This document shows, one piece after another, positions 1-7,779 of a DNA stretch of 11,730 nt. Made by a program: the position numbers and the translations under genes. The notes under the pieces are model-generated. The model ran no database searches. It had not been told where the DNA came from and saw nothing but the letters and a program-made list of their open reading frames with translations. Positions within the stretch are counted from its first letter, which is position 1, and each line of letters starts with the position of its first letter. Source of the DNA: an uncultured Prevotellaceae bacterium. GTDB taxonomy: Bacteria; Bacteroidota; Bacteroidia; Bacteroidales; Bacteroidaceae. Where the stretch lies: contig CALEPV010000027.1 of assembly GCA_937910905.1 (NCBI GenBank), forward strand, positions 1 through 11,730, in the 5' to 3' direction.

Positions 1-111
1 TATTATTTGGGTAGGATGGTGTGTCAGGTCATCCACGGACTATTGCAACTGAGCCGCGAAAAATACACTTTGTGGACCTATTTGTACACACCGTCAGCCC
101 CGCACGACACC

Positions 112-1569
112 TCATGGCTTCACCAACTCATAGCAACCAGCATCTGGGGCGCCATCCGCTATACGGCTACGCCCAAGCCGGTCGGTAGGCAATGATGCAG
201 AGTAGTCTGCATCGGCCATAGAACACACCCCCGACCCTTCTATGGGGGTGAAGTCGTAGATGAATGCGTGCGCGTCTATCAGCGTGAAGTTCTTTTCATG
301 CCGCAATTCCGACTCAGGGTCATCGTACACACAATCCACGAATGATGCGTCATCGGCAGGAAGCTCCGTTGCCATGAAGCAATGGTGGAAACTGTAGTGA
401 GCCACGTTGTCCTCACCATCGACCCACGTGCCCTGAACTACATCATCGGCATAGCCAGTGATGACACAATTGACAAACGACCCATTATATAAAGGTATAT
501 AGGTGTCGCCATCGCGGTTGCCTATGTACAAGGCATGGCCACACGCGCCCGACAATGCATAGAACTGCACCAGCGTACAATGCACAAAGGTGGCAGCGCC
601 GCCAAGCAGGGTCACACAGTGCCCCAGCGTATTACTGACTTCTGTGTTCTGAACCGTGGCCTGACAATGACGTATAGACAGCCCATCGCCACCCAGATTG
701 TGCAGCCGACAGCCGTCTACGGTCAACTTGATGCGGCTCACATCGCTACTGTCGCACACTATACCATAGCTGCCGCTATGCAAGTCGAGGTAATGCAGCT
801 CGTTGTCATAGCTTGTAGCAGCTATGGTCACACCCTCCCACCGTGCCGGCAAGCGGTCGTACGGCAAATAGTCAAATATATGGTCTGTGCGGTCGCCACG
901 CAACACGACAGGCTGCTCCACTGTGCCGTTGACCAAAAGCCGTCCTCTCACCATCAGCCCTGCGCCCTCATGGAACAGCAGCTGCGTGCCAGCTTCCATT
1001 GTCAGCGTTGCCGTCTCGCTCACTACAAGGCTATCATAAACAACGATAGGCCGCTTGACAGTAAAAGTCGTATCAACCGTGATGGTCTTGGCATTGAGGA
1101 AGTAGGCATCCTGTCCGACCACTACGAGCGGCACCCTATGCTGCACACCGCTCTCCAATGTAAATAGCAGGGCATCCTTCACTTCGAATGGTGCGTCCTG
1201 ATTGCGTACTGCAAGTGTCACCTCGGCACGAACAACAATGCTGTCCCTGCGGCACACCTCGAAGTCGGTAGCCGCATTGTCGGCAGTGCGTGTGAGGTCC
1301 TGCCCGTCCACATTCACGCGGAAAGGGCTGGCTGCGCCACCTTCGAGCCGCACGCTGCTAATCCTCAGCCCCTTGTCGCCACGATTGTACACCACCAGCG
1401 TGCGTGTGCTGGACGGAACTGTGGTCAGTAGCGTGTCGAAGCGCACAGTATCACCACTGAATGTCAGCACCGCCGACCGGTCATTTGTGAACGAGCCATA
1501 GTCATCGCAGGCGGTCATCCCAAGGCAAACCGCCACGATGCTACATAATATAATTAGGTACTTATACAT
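112..1569 (-). CDS. Lipoprotein with parallel beta-helix domain, probably surface or outer-membrane anchored
   Basis: A 485-residue protein of unknown substrate. The N-terminus (MYKYLIILCSIVAVCLGMTAC) is a lipoprotein signal peptide with lipidated Cys21, followed by Asp-Asp, an acidic +2/+3 context that in Bacteroidetes may favour surface export (inference). Residues about 35-150 look like an Ig-like/ASPM-SPD2-Hydin-type beta domain (short strands, then 'LVVYNRGDKGLRISSVRL'). From about 155 to 415 there are short Val/Gly/Asn/Cys-rich beta strands such as 'DGCRLHNLGGDGLSIRHC', typical of a right-handed parallel beta-helix. The end, 'DRLGRSRIADGAPDAGCYEL', resembles the 'D.G..R......DIGAYE' tail common in secreted beta-helix proteins. 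I chose the start at 1569; an upstream in-frame start at 1650 would add 27 residues lying inside pepD and bury the signal peptide. It overlaps pepD by 8 bp, so it is probably translationally coupled and last in the operon. Beta-helix folds often bind or cleave polysaccharides, but no catalytic residues can be assigned. Confidence 0.85.
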   Translation of the reverse strand: MYKYLIILCSIVAVCLGMTACDDYGSFTNDRSAVLTFSGDTVRFDTLLTTVPSSTRTLVVYNRGDKGLRISSVRLEGGAASPFRVNVDGQDLTRTADNAATDFEVCRRDSIVVRAEVTLAVRNQDAPFEVKDALLFTLESGVQHRVPLVVVGQDAYFLNAKTITVDTTFTVKRPIVVYDSLVVSETATLTMEAGTQLLFHEGAGLMVRGRLLVNGTVEQPVVLRGDRTDHIFDYLPYDRLPARWEGVTIAATSYDNELHYLDLHSGSYGIVCDSSDVSRIKLTVDGCRLHNLGGDGLSIRHCQATVQNTEVSNTLGHCVTLLGGAATFVHCTLVQFYALSGACGHALYIGNRDGDTYIPLYNGSFVNCVITGYADDVVQGTWVDGEDNVAHYSFHHCFMATELPADDASFVDCVYDDPESELRHEKNFTLIDAHAFIYDFTPIEGSGVCSMADADYSASLPTDRLGRSRIADGAPDAGCYELVKP

Positions 1570-3001
1570 TCTCCAGTATAGCCAGCAGATGGTGCCACAC
1601 CATATCGACGGTGGGGATGAGCAGACGCTCGTCGGGCGAATGCACACCACGCAGCGTAGGACCGAAGCTCACCATGTCGAGACCTGGATACTTCTCTGAG
1701 AACAGACCGCACTCGAGGCCGGCATGTATGCCGCGCACCACAGGCTCCTTCTTGAACAGCTTCACATACTGCTCGCGAGCTATGCGCAGAATCTCACTCT
1801 TCGGGTTCATGGCCCATCCTGGATAGCCATCGCCAATCACCACTTCAGCACCTGCAAGTTCGAACACGGCGCTGATGGTATGGCTCATATTGTGACGGTT
1901 GGACAGCAGACTGCTGCGCTGGCTGGTCACTATGCGTATCTCACCTGGTACTACCTGCTTGATACTTGCCAGGTTAGAGCTGGTCTCAACCAAGGCTATA
2001 TCCTGGCTCAAGGCATATACGCCATTGTCCACAGACTGCAGGGCGAGTATCAGATTGCGGTTCACATCCTCCGGCAACACCGTAGCCTGTGGCGCCACGC
2101 TCTCCAGTTCCATCTGCAATGTAGGCTCCGTAACGCTGAACTCCTCGGCTACGTCGGCCGAAAGAATGTTCCATGCAACGCGTGCATCCTCCTTGTGGCT
2201 CATCGGAATGCAAGCCACACAGGATGCTTCGCGAGGTATGGCATTGTGCAGTCCGCCCGCCTGAATGTCGCTGATACGCAGGCCCCAAGCCTTGAGCCCG
2301 TCGTAGAGATAGCGGGCCAGCAGCTTGTTGGCATTAGCACGCTTCTTGTCAATATCATCACCGCTATGGCCGCCTGTCAAGCCCTTGACAGTCAGCCGCA
2401 TGAAGAATGCGCCCTGAGGTGCGGCTTCAGGCTCGAAGCGGAACGTGGCGGTTGTGCCGCAGCCGCCTGCGCAGCTCACGAAGAGCTCGCCTTCGTCCTC
2501 GCTGTCCAGGTTGATGAGCATCTGTCCTGTCATAAAGCCTGCCTTCATGCCTTCGGCACCGCTCAAGCCAGTCTCCTCGTCGCGTGTGAACACACACTCC
2601 AGCGGTCCGTGCTTCAGTGTGTTGTCGGCCAGTATAGCCAGCTCCATGGCGCAGCCTATGCCGTCATCGGCTCCGAGGGTTGTGCCTTTGGCACGCATCC
2701 ACTCGCCGTCCACGTAGGTCTGTATGGCATCGTGCATGAAGTCGAACTGCACATCGGCGTTCTTCTCGCACACCATGTCCATGTGGCTCTGCAGGATTAT
2801 CGTGGGCTTATCCTCCATGCCGGCGGATGCCGGCTTGCGAATCAGCACGTTGCCTGTCTCATCGACCACCGTCTCCAATCCTAGGCTCTGACCAAAGTTC
2901 TTCAGGAATTCTATCATCTGCTCCTCGTGCTTCGACGGACGGGGAACGGCATTGATGCGGGCGAACATCTCAAATACGCCCTGTGGTTGTAGTGTTGCCA
3001 T
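1562..3001 (-). CDS. pepD: Aminoacyl-histidine dipeptidase PepD (Xaa-His dipeptidase, peptidase family M20C)
   Basis: Cytosolic di-zinc dipeptidase that hydrolyses Xaa-His (carnosine-type) and other dipeptides. It has 479 residues, close to the usual length of about 485, and no signal peptide. All expected M20C residues are visible: His73 and Asp75 in 'SHMDMVCEKN', bridging Asp112 in 'GTTLGADDGIG', catalytic Glu142 and metal ligand Glu143 in 'RDEETGLSGAEG', Asp166 in 'INLDSED', and His454 in 'LRGVHSPDERL'. They sit at a constant offset of 7 from the residues I recall for Vibrio alginolyticus PepD (80, 82, 119, 149, 150, 173, 461). The lid-domain motif 'GGHSGDDIDKKRANANK' is at about 210-226. 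It lies 41 bp downstream of the M15 peptidase with no TAnnTTTG promoter in the gap, so the two are probably co-transcribed. Its last codons overlap the start of the lipoprotein gene. Identification is very secure. Confidence 0.97.
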   Translation of the reverse strand: MATLQPQGVFEMFARINAVPRPSKHEEQMIEFLKNFGQSLGLETVVDETGNVLIRKPASAGMEDKPTIILQSHMDMVCEKNADVQFDFMHDAIQTYVDGEWMRAKGTTLGADDGIGCAMELAILADNTLKHGPLECVFTRDEETGLSGAEGMKAGFMTGQMLINLDSEDEGELFVSCAGGCGTTATFRFEPEAAPQGAFFMRLTVKGLTGGHSGDDIDKKRANANKLLARYLYDGLKAWGLRISDIQAGGLHNAIPREASCVACIPMSHKEDARVAWNILSADVAEEFSVTEPTLQMELESVAPQATVLPEDVNRNLILALQSVDNGVYALSQDIALVETSSNLASIKQVVPGEIRIVTSQRSSLLSNRHNMSHTISAVFELAGAEVVIGDGYPGWAMNPKSEILRIAREQYVKLFKKEPVVRGIHAGLECGLFSEKYPGLDMVSFGPTLRGVHSPDERLLIPTVDMVWHHLLAILENV

Positions 3002-3042
3002 AGTAGTATTATAACGTTGATTGTTGTCGATTTATTTTATGC

Positions 3043-3699
3043 TCACTTCTCAAAGTGCTGATAGTCGGGCTTCGTGCGCCACGTGCCACCCCACTTGAAT
3101 CCGTGCTGCTGGAAGAGGCGCAGGCATAGGTCACCTTGAGCTATCTTGCCGCGGAACTGCCGTTTGCGATTGGCATACTGCCGTCCCGCAGCAGGCTCCA
3201 CCTTCACTATCGTGTCACCCCGCAGGTGCACGCACGGGTTCAACAGAGGATTGATGTCAATGGCCCTGCCCAGCGCATGTTTGGACACTCGGCGCGAGCC
3301 TGCAATCTTGCGATAGCAGAAGCACGACGTGTTGTTGGCAGTCATCGAGCGCTCATCGTCGGCACCGAAGTCGTCTATCAGCTTCACGCTGGCCAGCGGG
3401 TAGCGAGCTCTGTACAGCTCACGGAAGATGTCGGCCAGATCGTCGGCAATGGCTGCATTGCATATCAGCTCACCCATGTGCTCCCTGTCATCGAAGTCCA
3501 CATACATCACTCGCAGGTATCTTAGGTCGGCAAGCTGAATATCGCTGTTCGCACGCCACGACTTGCCTGTGATGCGTGTCTGCACAGCTGCAGGTATGGG
3601 TTCGGGCTTGAAACACGAGGTGATATTGGAGCTCAGTCCCTGCCCTGTAGCACTCAGCGCGACGAGCAATAATACAATAAGGTATGATAGGCGACGCAT
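3043..3699 (-). CDS. Secreted M15-family metallopeptidase (peptidoglycan D,D- or L,D-carboxypeptidase/endopeptidase-like)
   Basis: A 218-residue exported zinc peptidase. Residues 1-20 (MRRLSYLIVLLLVALSATGQ) form a signal peptide. The M15 signature is complete: 'SKHALGRAIDI' supplies zinc ligands His141 and Asp148, and the C-terminal 'DYQHFEK' supplies the third ligand His215, with Asp212 three residues before it in the position of the catalytic acid/base. 'WGGTW' at 203-207 is typical of the M15C (Ply500/CwlK-like) type. Family members cut peptidoglycan stem peptides, so an envelope role is likely; the exact bond cannot be told from sequence. Three cysteines (126, 128, 156) lie near the active-site region and could form a disulfide. 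First gene of the minus-strand operon, starting about 17 nt after the predicted transcription start of a promoter divergent from the C69 dipeptidase gene. Confidence 0.9.
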   Translation of the reverse strand: MRRLSYLIVLLLVALSATGQGLSSNITSCFKPEPIPAAVQTRITGKSWRANSDIQLADLRYLRVMYVDFDDREHMGELICNAAIADDLADIFRELYRARYPLASVKLIDDFGADDERSMTANNTSCFCYRKIAGSRRVSKHALGRAIDINPLLNPCVHLRGDTIVKVEPAAGRQYANRKRQFRGKIAQGDLCLRLFQQHGFKWGGTWRTKPDYQHFEK

Positions 3700-3722
3700 A
3701 GGATATATCTGTTATCAAGTCG

Positions 3723-3730
3723 CAAAGTTA
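3723..3730 (-). promoter_or_regulatory. Predicted sigma-ABfr -7 box for the minus-strand peptidase operon
   Basis: On the minus strand this reads TAACTTTG followed by CG, matching the Bacteroidetes -7 consensus TAnnTTTG. The implied start near 3716 leaves a leader of roughly 17 nt before the M15 peptidase start at 3699. The -33 position falls around 3751-3753, inside the -7 box of the opposite promoter, and no clear TTG is there. Confidence 0.6.
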
Positions 3731-3751
3731 GGCGTTTTCAGCAATTAAACC

Positions 3752-3759
3752 TACCTTTG
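3752..3759 (+). promoter_or_regulatory. Predicted sigma-ABfr -7 box for the C69 dipeptidase gene
   Basis: TACCTTTG followed by CG matches TAnnTTTG. The start would be near 3766, about 22 nt before the ATG at 3788. No good TTG is present 19-20 bp upstream; that position overlaps the -7 box of the divergent promoter at 3723-3730. Confidence 0.65.
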
Positions 3760-3768
3760 CGCCGCAAA
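3756..3768. repeat. Small perfect inverted repeat across the C69 promoter start site
   Basis: TTTGCG-C-CGCAAA is a perfect 6-bp dyad with a one-base centre. It overlaps the end of the -7 box and the expected start of transcription. It could be an operator half-site pair or simply chance, since TTTGC is already part of the promoter box. A further CGCAAA lies at 3721-3726 over the divergent -7 box. Confidence 0.35.
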
Positions 3769-3787
3769 AACCTAACACACGCTTATC

Positions 3788-5422
3788 ATGCAACGTATTT
3801 TTCACATCTGTTTACTCCTGCTGGCACTCATCGCCTTGCCATCTGTGGCCTGCACCAACCTTATCGTGGGCAAGCGTGCATCGGCCGACGGCTCTGTGAT
3901 GATCAGCTACAATGCCGACGACTACGGCTCCTACGGCTACATACACTTCTATCCCGCGGCCGACCACAAGCCCGGTGAGATGCGTCAGCTGTACGACTAC
4001 GAGACCAACAACTACCTGGGCGAAATACCCGAAGTACCACACACCTACAACGTTGTAGGCCAGCTCAACGAGTACCAGCTGGCCATCATGGAGACCACCT
4101 TTGGCGGACGAGAGGAGCTGGTTGACACCACAGGCCTACTGGACTACGGTTCGCTGATGTACGTCACCCTGCAGCGTGCACGCACTGCACGCGAAGCCAT
4201 CAATGTGTGGACCGAGCTGGTCGAGGAGTACGGCTACCGCAGCGAGGGCGAGAGCATCACGCTGGCCGACCCCAACGAGGTTTGGGTACTGGAGATGATT
4301 GGCAAGGGTCCTAGCGTGAGGGGAGCCGTATGGGTGGCCCGACGACTGCCCGACGACTGCATCACAGCCCATGCCAACCAAGCCCGCATCACAACCTTCC
4401 CGCTCAGCGACAGCGAGAACTGCATCTACTCCAAGGATGTTATCAAGGTGGCACGTGAGCATGGCTACTTCAGCGGTCGCGACAAGGACTTCTCGTTCCG
4501 CGACGCCTATGCCCCCAACGACTTCAGCGCCCGTCGCATCTGCGAGGCACGTGTGTGGAGCTTCTTCAACCGCTTCTGTGCCGGAATGGGCAAGTATGTA
4601 CCCTACGTGGCTGGCATCGAGCAGAACTGCGAGGAGATGCCCTGGTGCATCAAGCCGGACACGCTGGTGAGCATCAACGCCATGAAGCAGGCCATGCGAG
4701 ACCACTTCGAGGGCACACCATTCGACATGACCAGCGACATCAGCGCCGGCCCCTACGAGGCTCCATACCGCCCCACTCCTCTCTACTACGAGGTGGATGG
4801 CAAGAAGTATTTCAACGAGCGCCCCATATCCACGCAGCAGACAGCCGTGACCTACATAGCCCAGCTGCACGCCGGGCAGCCTGCATACGTGGGCGGAGTG
4901 CTGTGGGTGGGCTGCGACGATGCCAACATGGTGTGCTACACACCCGTCTACGGCTGCGCCACGCAGGTGCCACAATGCTATGCCGAGGGCACAGCCGACC
5001 CGTTCACATTCTCCATGCACAGTGCCTACTGGCTGTGCAATGCTGTGTCCAACTTCGTCTATCCGCGCTACAGTCAGCTATTCCCCGAGGTGCAGTATCT
5101 GCGCGACCGCCTGGACCGCGACTTCGAGTCGCTCGTGACACGCACCGATGCTGAGGTGGCCAACATGGATGCCGACGCAGCCCGCCGCCACCTCACCAAC
5201 CTCGGTCTGCGCACAGCTCAGGCCATGATGGTGCAGTGGCAGTCGCTCTTCGAGCGTCTCATCGTCAAGTACAACGACATCAGCATCAAACCCGAGGAGA
5301 ACGGAATGTACCTGCGCACGCCTGGCGGCGACCACGTGCCCGTGACGCGTCCGGGCTTCAACAAGCCTTATCGCCGTGCCATAGTCAATGCCACTGGCGA
5401 CAGATACGCCGTGCCTGAATAA
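3788..5422 (+). CDS. Secreted C69-family dipeptidase (Ntn-hydrolase, formerly U34)
   Basis: A 544-residue exported dipeptidase, normal length for the family. Residues 1-21 are a signal sequence ending '...LIALPSVA', directly followed by Cys22 in 'CTNLIVGKRASADGSVMISYN'. In C69 enzymes this Cys becomes the N-terminal nucleophile after removal of the preceding residues. Other family hallmarks are 'QLNEYQLAIMETTFGG' at about 92-107, 'LADPNEVWVLE' in the middle, and 'TAHANQARI' at 193-201, with Asn197 in the region expected to contribute to the Ntn active site. The family removes dipeptides or cleaves unprotected dipeptides with broad specificity, here in the periplasm or outside the cell. It is transcribed alone from its own promoter, divergent from the M15-pepD operon, with a weak hairpin after the stop. 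The short stretch before Cys22 looks somewhat like a lipobox, so lipidation is a rival reading. Confidence 0.93.
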   Translation: MQRIFHICLLLLALIALPSVACTNLIVGKRASADGSVMISYNADDYGSYGYIHFYPAADHKPGEMRQLYDYETNNYLGEIPEVPHTYNVVGQLNEYQLAIMETTFGGREELVDTTGLLDYGSLMYVTLQRARTAREAINVWTELVEEYGYRSEGESITLADPNEVWVLEMIGKGPSVRGAVWVARRLPDDCITAHANQARITTFPLSDSENCIYSKDVIKVAREHGYFSGRDKDFSFRDAYAPNDFSARRICEARVWSFFNRFCAGMGKYVPYVAGIEQNCEEMPWCIKPDTLVSINAMKQAMRDHFEGTPFDMTSDISAGPYEAPYRPTPLYYEVDGKKYFNERPISTQQTAVTYIAQLHAGQPAYVGGVLWVGCDDANMVCYTPVYGCATQVPQCYAEGTADPFTFSMHSAYWLCNAVSNFVYPRYSQLFPEVQYLRDRLDRDFESLVTRTDAEVANMDADAARRHLTNLGLRTAQAMMVQWQSLFERLIVKYNDISIKPEENGMYLRTPGGDHVPVTRPGFNKPYRRAIVNATGDRYAVPE

Positions 5423-5426
5423 GCCT

Positions 5427-5440
5427 GCGGCCCATGCCGC
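5427..5440 (+). terminator. Weak hairpin after the C69 dipeptidase gene
   Basis: GCGGC-CCAT-GCCGC is a perfect 5-bp GC stem with a four-base loop, 5 bases after the stop codon. There is no T-tract, only 'GTTTTGC' about 15 bases later, so it may be a weak or factor-dependent terminator, or a 3'-end stabilising stem. Confidence 0.3.
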
Positions 5441-5464
5441 CACGTAACAAACGTAGTGTTTTGC

Positions 5465-5495
5465 TTGGACATTAAGGCAACATGCACTACCTTTG
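5465..5495 (+). promoter_or_regulatory. Predicted sigma-ABfr promoter for the acidic-tail protein and symporter
   Basis: TTG at 5465-5467, a 20-bp spacer, then TACCTTTG at 5488-5495 followed by CCGCG. This fits the Bacteroidetes -33/-7 pattern. Transcription would start near 5502, about 26 nt before the ATG at 5528. Confidence 0.75.
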
Positions 5496-5527
5496 CCGCG
5501 TTGAAATAATCAATCACTACTTACAGA

Positions 5528-6334
5528 ATGCCGAAGAACAAAACAGAAGTACTGGAGTCGATACTAGACCTGAATGCCAACAATGTGTGGCAAGTGAGAG
5601 CCTCTGAGATTGCACAGCTGTGGGAACAGGACAAGAAGGACGAGAGTTTCCCGCAGTACGAGGAGAAGCTGCTCAATATCATACGCCTAGCATTCGAGGT
5701 GGTACACTACAATGCCAACGACGAGCGCGAGGCCAAGAAGTACGAGGACAACGATATGTGGACCAAGTTCGAGCGCAGCGATGAGCGCAAGGGCTGTGTG
5801 GCCATACGTCGCAGGAACATCACCCGCCTGAACGACCTCAGCTACGAGAATATCAAGCACATCTCAGCATCCACTCTGCTGGAACTCTTCAGCCGCAACT
5901 TCGGTGGCGGATGGGACAGCATACCGCTGGCCATGAAGGACATCATCGAGAGCTCCTTCGATATTACCACCACAACCCTGCCCGTGTCGCGACTACATGC
6001 ACCGGGCGGCACGCTGGAGAAGAAGGTGGCCGACGGCTACGAGGTGCTCGAAATCGAGAAGGGCTCATGGGTAGAAGCCATCTTCGCCAAGAAGAAGACA
6101 CCTGCCACCAAGCTCCGCTTCATCAACGATGAGGAGTACGACGAGGAGGGCAACCGCGTGCAGCACAATTCCGACGACGACGACGAATCGGATGTAGACA
6201 TGGACAACGAGGAGGATGACGGCGACGTAGACCAGCCCAGCGAGGACGAGACCTTCTACTCGTCCTACTCGCCCGAAGCCGAGGTCAAGGAGGACGAGGA
6301 GGACACCGAAGGGCTTTCCGTACTGGGTGAGTAA
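5528..6334 (+). CDS. Unrecognised soluble protein with a strongly acidic C-terminal tail
   Basis: A 268-residue protein I do not recognise. There is no signal peptide or membrane segment, so it is probably cytosolic. Residues 1-200 look folded and mostly helical, with many charged residues ('EEKLLNIIRLAFEVVHYNANDEREAKKY') and one 'SRNFGGGWDSIPLAMKDIIESSF' segment; the last part before the tail is basic ('AKKKTPATKLRF', about 187-198). Residues 201-261 are extremely acidic (runs such as 'DEEYDEE', 'SDDDDESDVDMDNEEDDGDVD', 'KEDEEDTE') and surely disordered. The layout, a small globular N-domain plus an acidic tail, recalls the delta subunit of Firmicutes RNA polymerase, but I see no sequence similarity that would justify that name. 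Its TAA overlaps the symporter ATG by one base (TAATG), so the two are probably translationally coupled. It has its own promoter. Confidence 0.85.
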   Translation: MPKNKTEVLESILDLNANNVWQVRASEIAQLWEQDKKDESFPQYEEKLLNIIRLAFEVVHYNANDEREAKKYEDNDMWTKFERSDERKGCVAIRRRNITRLNDLSYENIKHISASTLLELFSRNFGGGWDSIPLAMKDIIESSFDITTTTLPVSRLHAPGGTLEKKVADGYEVLEIEKGSWVEAIFAKKKTPATKLRFINDEEYDEEGNRVQHNSDDDDESDVDMDNEEDDGDVDQPSEDETFYSSYSPEAEVKEDEEDTEGLSVLGE

Positions 6335-7779
6335 TGACCCTGACCATCGTCATAGCTTACTACGTGTTGTTGTTGGTCGTGTCGCGAATCACATCGCGAC
6401 AGGCCAGCAACAACACTTTCTTTAGTGCCAACAAGCGTTCACCCTGGCTGGCAGTAGCCTTCGGCATGCTAGGCGCCTCGCTGAGCGGCGTCACATTTGT
6501 GAGTGTGCCGGGCATGGTGGAGAGCAGCGATATGACCTATCTGCAGATGTGCATAGGCTTCATACCCGGCTATCTGATTGTGGCCTTTGTACTGCTACCG
6601 CTCTACTACCGCCTGCGACTCACGAGCATCTACACCTATCTTCAGCAGCGCTTCGACGCTGTGACCTATCGCACAGGGGCGTCGTTCTTCCTGCTTTCCA
6701 AGATGCTGGGCGCTGCCGTGAGGATATATCTGGTGGTGCTGATACTCCAGCGGCTGGTATTCGACAGCTGGGGTGTGCCATTCGGCGTGTCGACAGTCAT
6801 ACTGCTACTGCTGATATGGGTGTACACCCGCAAGGGCGGCATCGGCACCATCGTCTGGACAGACTGCCTGCAGACCGTTGTGCTGCTGGCAGCGTTAGTG
6901 CTCATACTGTACTCCATCACATCTGACGAAGGCTACAGCCTGACCGACACCGTCAGAGCCATAGCAGCCGACGAGCACAGCCGCATCTTCGTGTTCGACA
7001 ACTGGACATCGCCCCAGTACTTCTGGAAGCAGCTGCTCAGCGGCGCATTCATAGTCGTGGTGATGACAGGACTGGACCAAGACATGATGCAGAAGAACCT
7101 CACCTGCCGCGACCTGCGCTCAGCGCAGAAGAACATGGTGCTCAACAGCGTGCTCTATCTGCCGGCCAATCTGCTGTTCCTATCGCTGGGCGTGCTGATG
7201 TACGCCTATATAGCCCACCACGGTCTGCAGATTGATGCCCACGGCGACGATGTACTCCCTATGCTGTGTGCCTCCGGCGCACTTGGCACAGCCACCATAG
7301 GCATATTCACTCTGGGCATCGTGGCAGCTGCATTCAGTAGCGCCGACAGCGCGCTGACATCGCTCACCACCTCCGTGTGTATCGACATCTATGGGCGCTA
7401 CGATGATGTGCGGCTGCGCCGACGGGTGCACATTGTAGTGGTCTGCGTGATGCTGCTCATCATACTTGCATTCAGGGCGCTGAACAACCACAGCGTCATC
7501 AATGCCGTATACATCATAGCCTCCTACACCTATGGGCCGCTGCTCGGACTGTTCACCTTCGGCCTGTTTGTGCCCTCCAAAGTGCGCCCCAGACCACATG
7601 CAGTACCTTGGATCTGCATTGCTGCACCTTGCCTCTGCTATGCACTATCCTACAGCGCAGCCAGGTGGTGGAACTACCACTTCGGCTATGAGCTTTTGAT
7701 CATCAACGGTCTGCTCACTATGCTCGGCCTGTTCCTAAGCCGCTTGCACAGCGGCATTCGACCCTCTGCATCACATTGA
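6334..7779 (+). CDS. Sodium:solute symporter (SSS family, LeuT fold)
   Basis: A 481-residue inner-membrane transporter with about 12-13 hydrophobic helices. Family motifs include the first helix 'GMLGASLSGVTFVSVPGM' at 44-61, 'GGIGTIVWTDCLQTVVLL' at 168-185, 'GLDQDMMQKNLTCRD' at 246-260, and 'AAFSSADSALTSLTTS' at 332-347, whose serines match the Na2 sodium site of vSGLT-type proteins. It couples sodium entry to uptake of a small solute; the substrate (sugar, sialic acid, amino acid or carboxylate) cannot be told from sequence. ATG overlaps the stop of the upstream acidic-tail gene by one base. The last six codons and the stop lie inside the left arm of the palindromic repeat at 7759-7898, so the C-terminal 'RPSASH' is encoded by repeat sequence and may differ from relatives. 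Confidence 0.93.
   Translation: MTLTIVIAYYVLLLVVSRITSRQASNNTFFSANKRSPWLAVAFGMLGASLSGVTFVSVPGMVESSDMTYLQMCIGFIPGYLIVAFVLLPLYYRLRLTSIYTYLQQRFDAVTYRTGASFFLLSKMLGAAVRIYLVVLILQRLVFDSWGVPFGVSTVILLLLIWVYTRKGGIGTIVWTDCLQTVVLLAALVLILYSITSDEGYSLTDTVRAIAADEHSRIFVFDNWTSPQYFWKQLLSGAFIVVVMTGLDQDMMQKNLTCRDLRSAQKNMVLNSVLYLPANLLFLSLGVLMYAYIAHHGLQIDAHGDDVLPMLCASGALGTATIGIFTLGIVAAAFSSADSALTSLTTSVCIDIYGRYDDVRLRRRVHIVVVCVMLLIILAFRALNNHSVINAVYIIASYTYGPLLGLFTFGLFVPSKVRPRPHAVPWICIAAPCLCYALSYSAARWWNYHFGYELLIINGLLTMLGLFLSRLHSGIRPSASH

Noticed and set aside
30..115. A further minus-strand gene starting at an ATGA overlap with the lipoprotein stop
   Set aside because: The frame from the ATG at 115 ends after 28 codons and has no recognisable sequence; the remaining frames are broken before the window edge. 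Nothing can be supported in 1-111.
1724..2884. A 386-codon plus-strand frame opposite pepD
   Set aside because: Shadow of the strongly biased pepD codons; composition rich in His, Cys and Ala with no motif, while pepD on the other strand has every catalytic residue.
4136..5020. A 294-codon minus-strand frame opposite the C69 dipeptidase
   Set aside because: Shadow frame rich in His, Gly, Val and Ala without motifs; the sense gene is a complete family member.
5528..6334. RNA polymerase delta subunit (RpoE)
   Set aside because: Only the general plan of a folded N-domain plus acidic tail agrees; no sequence match to the HARE-HTH domain could be seen, and the family belongs mainly to Firmicutes.
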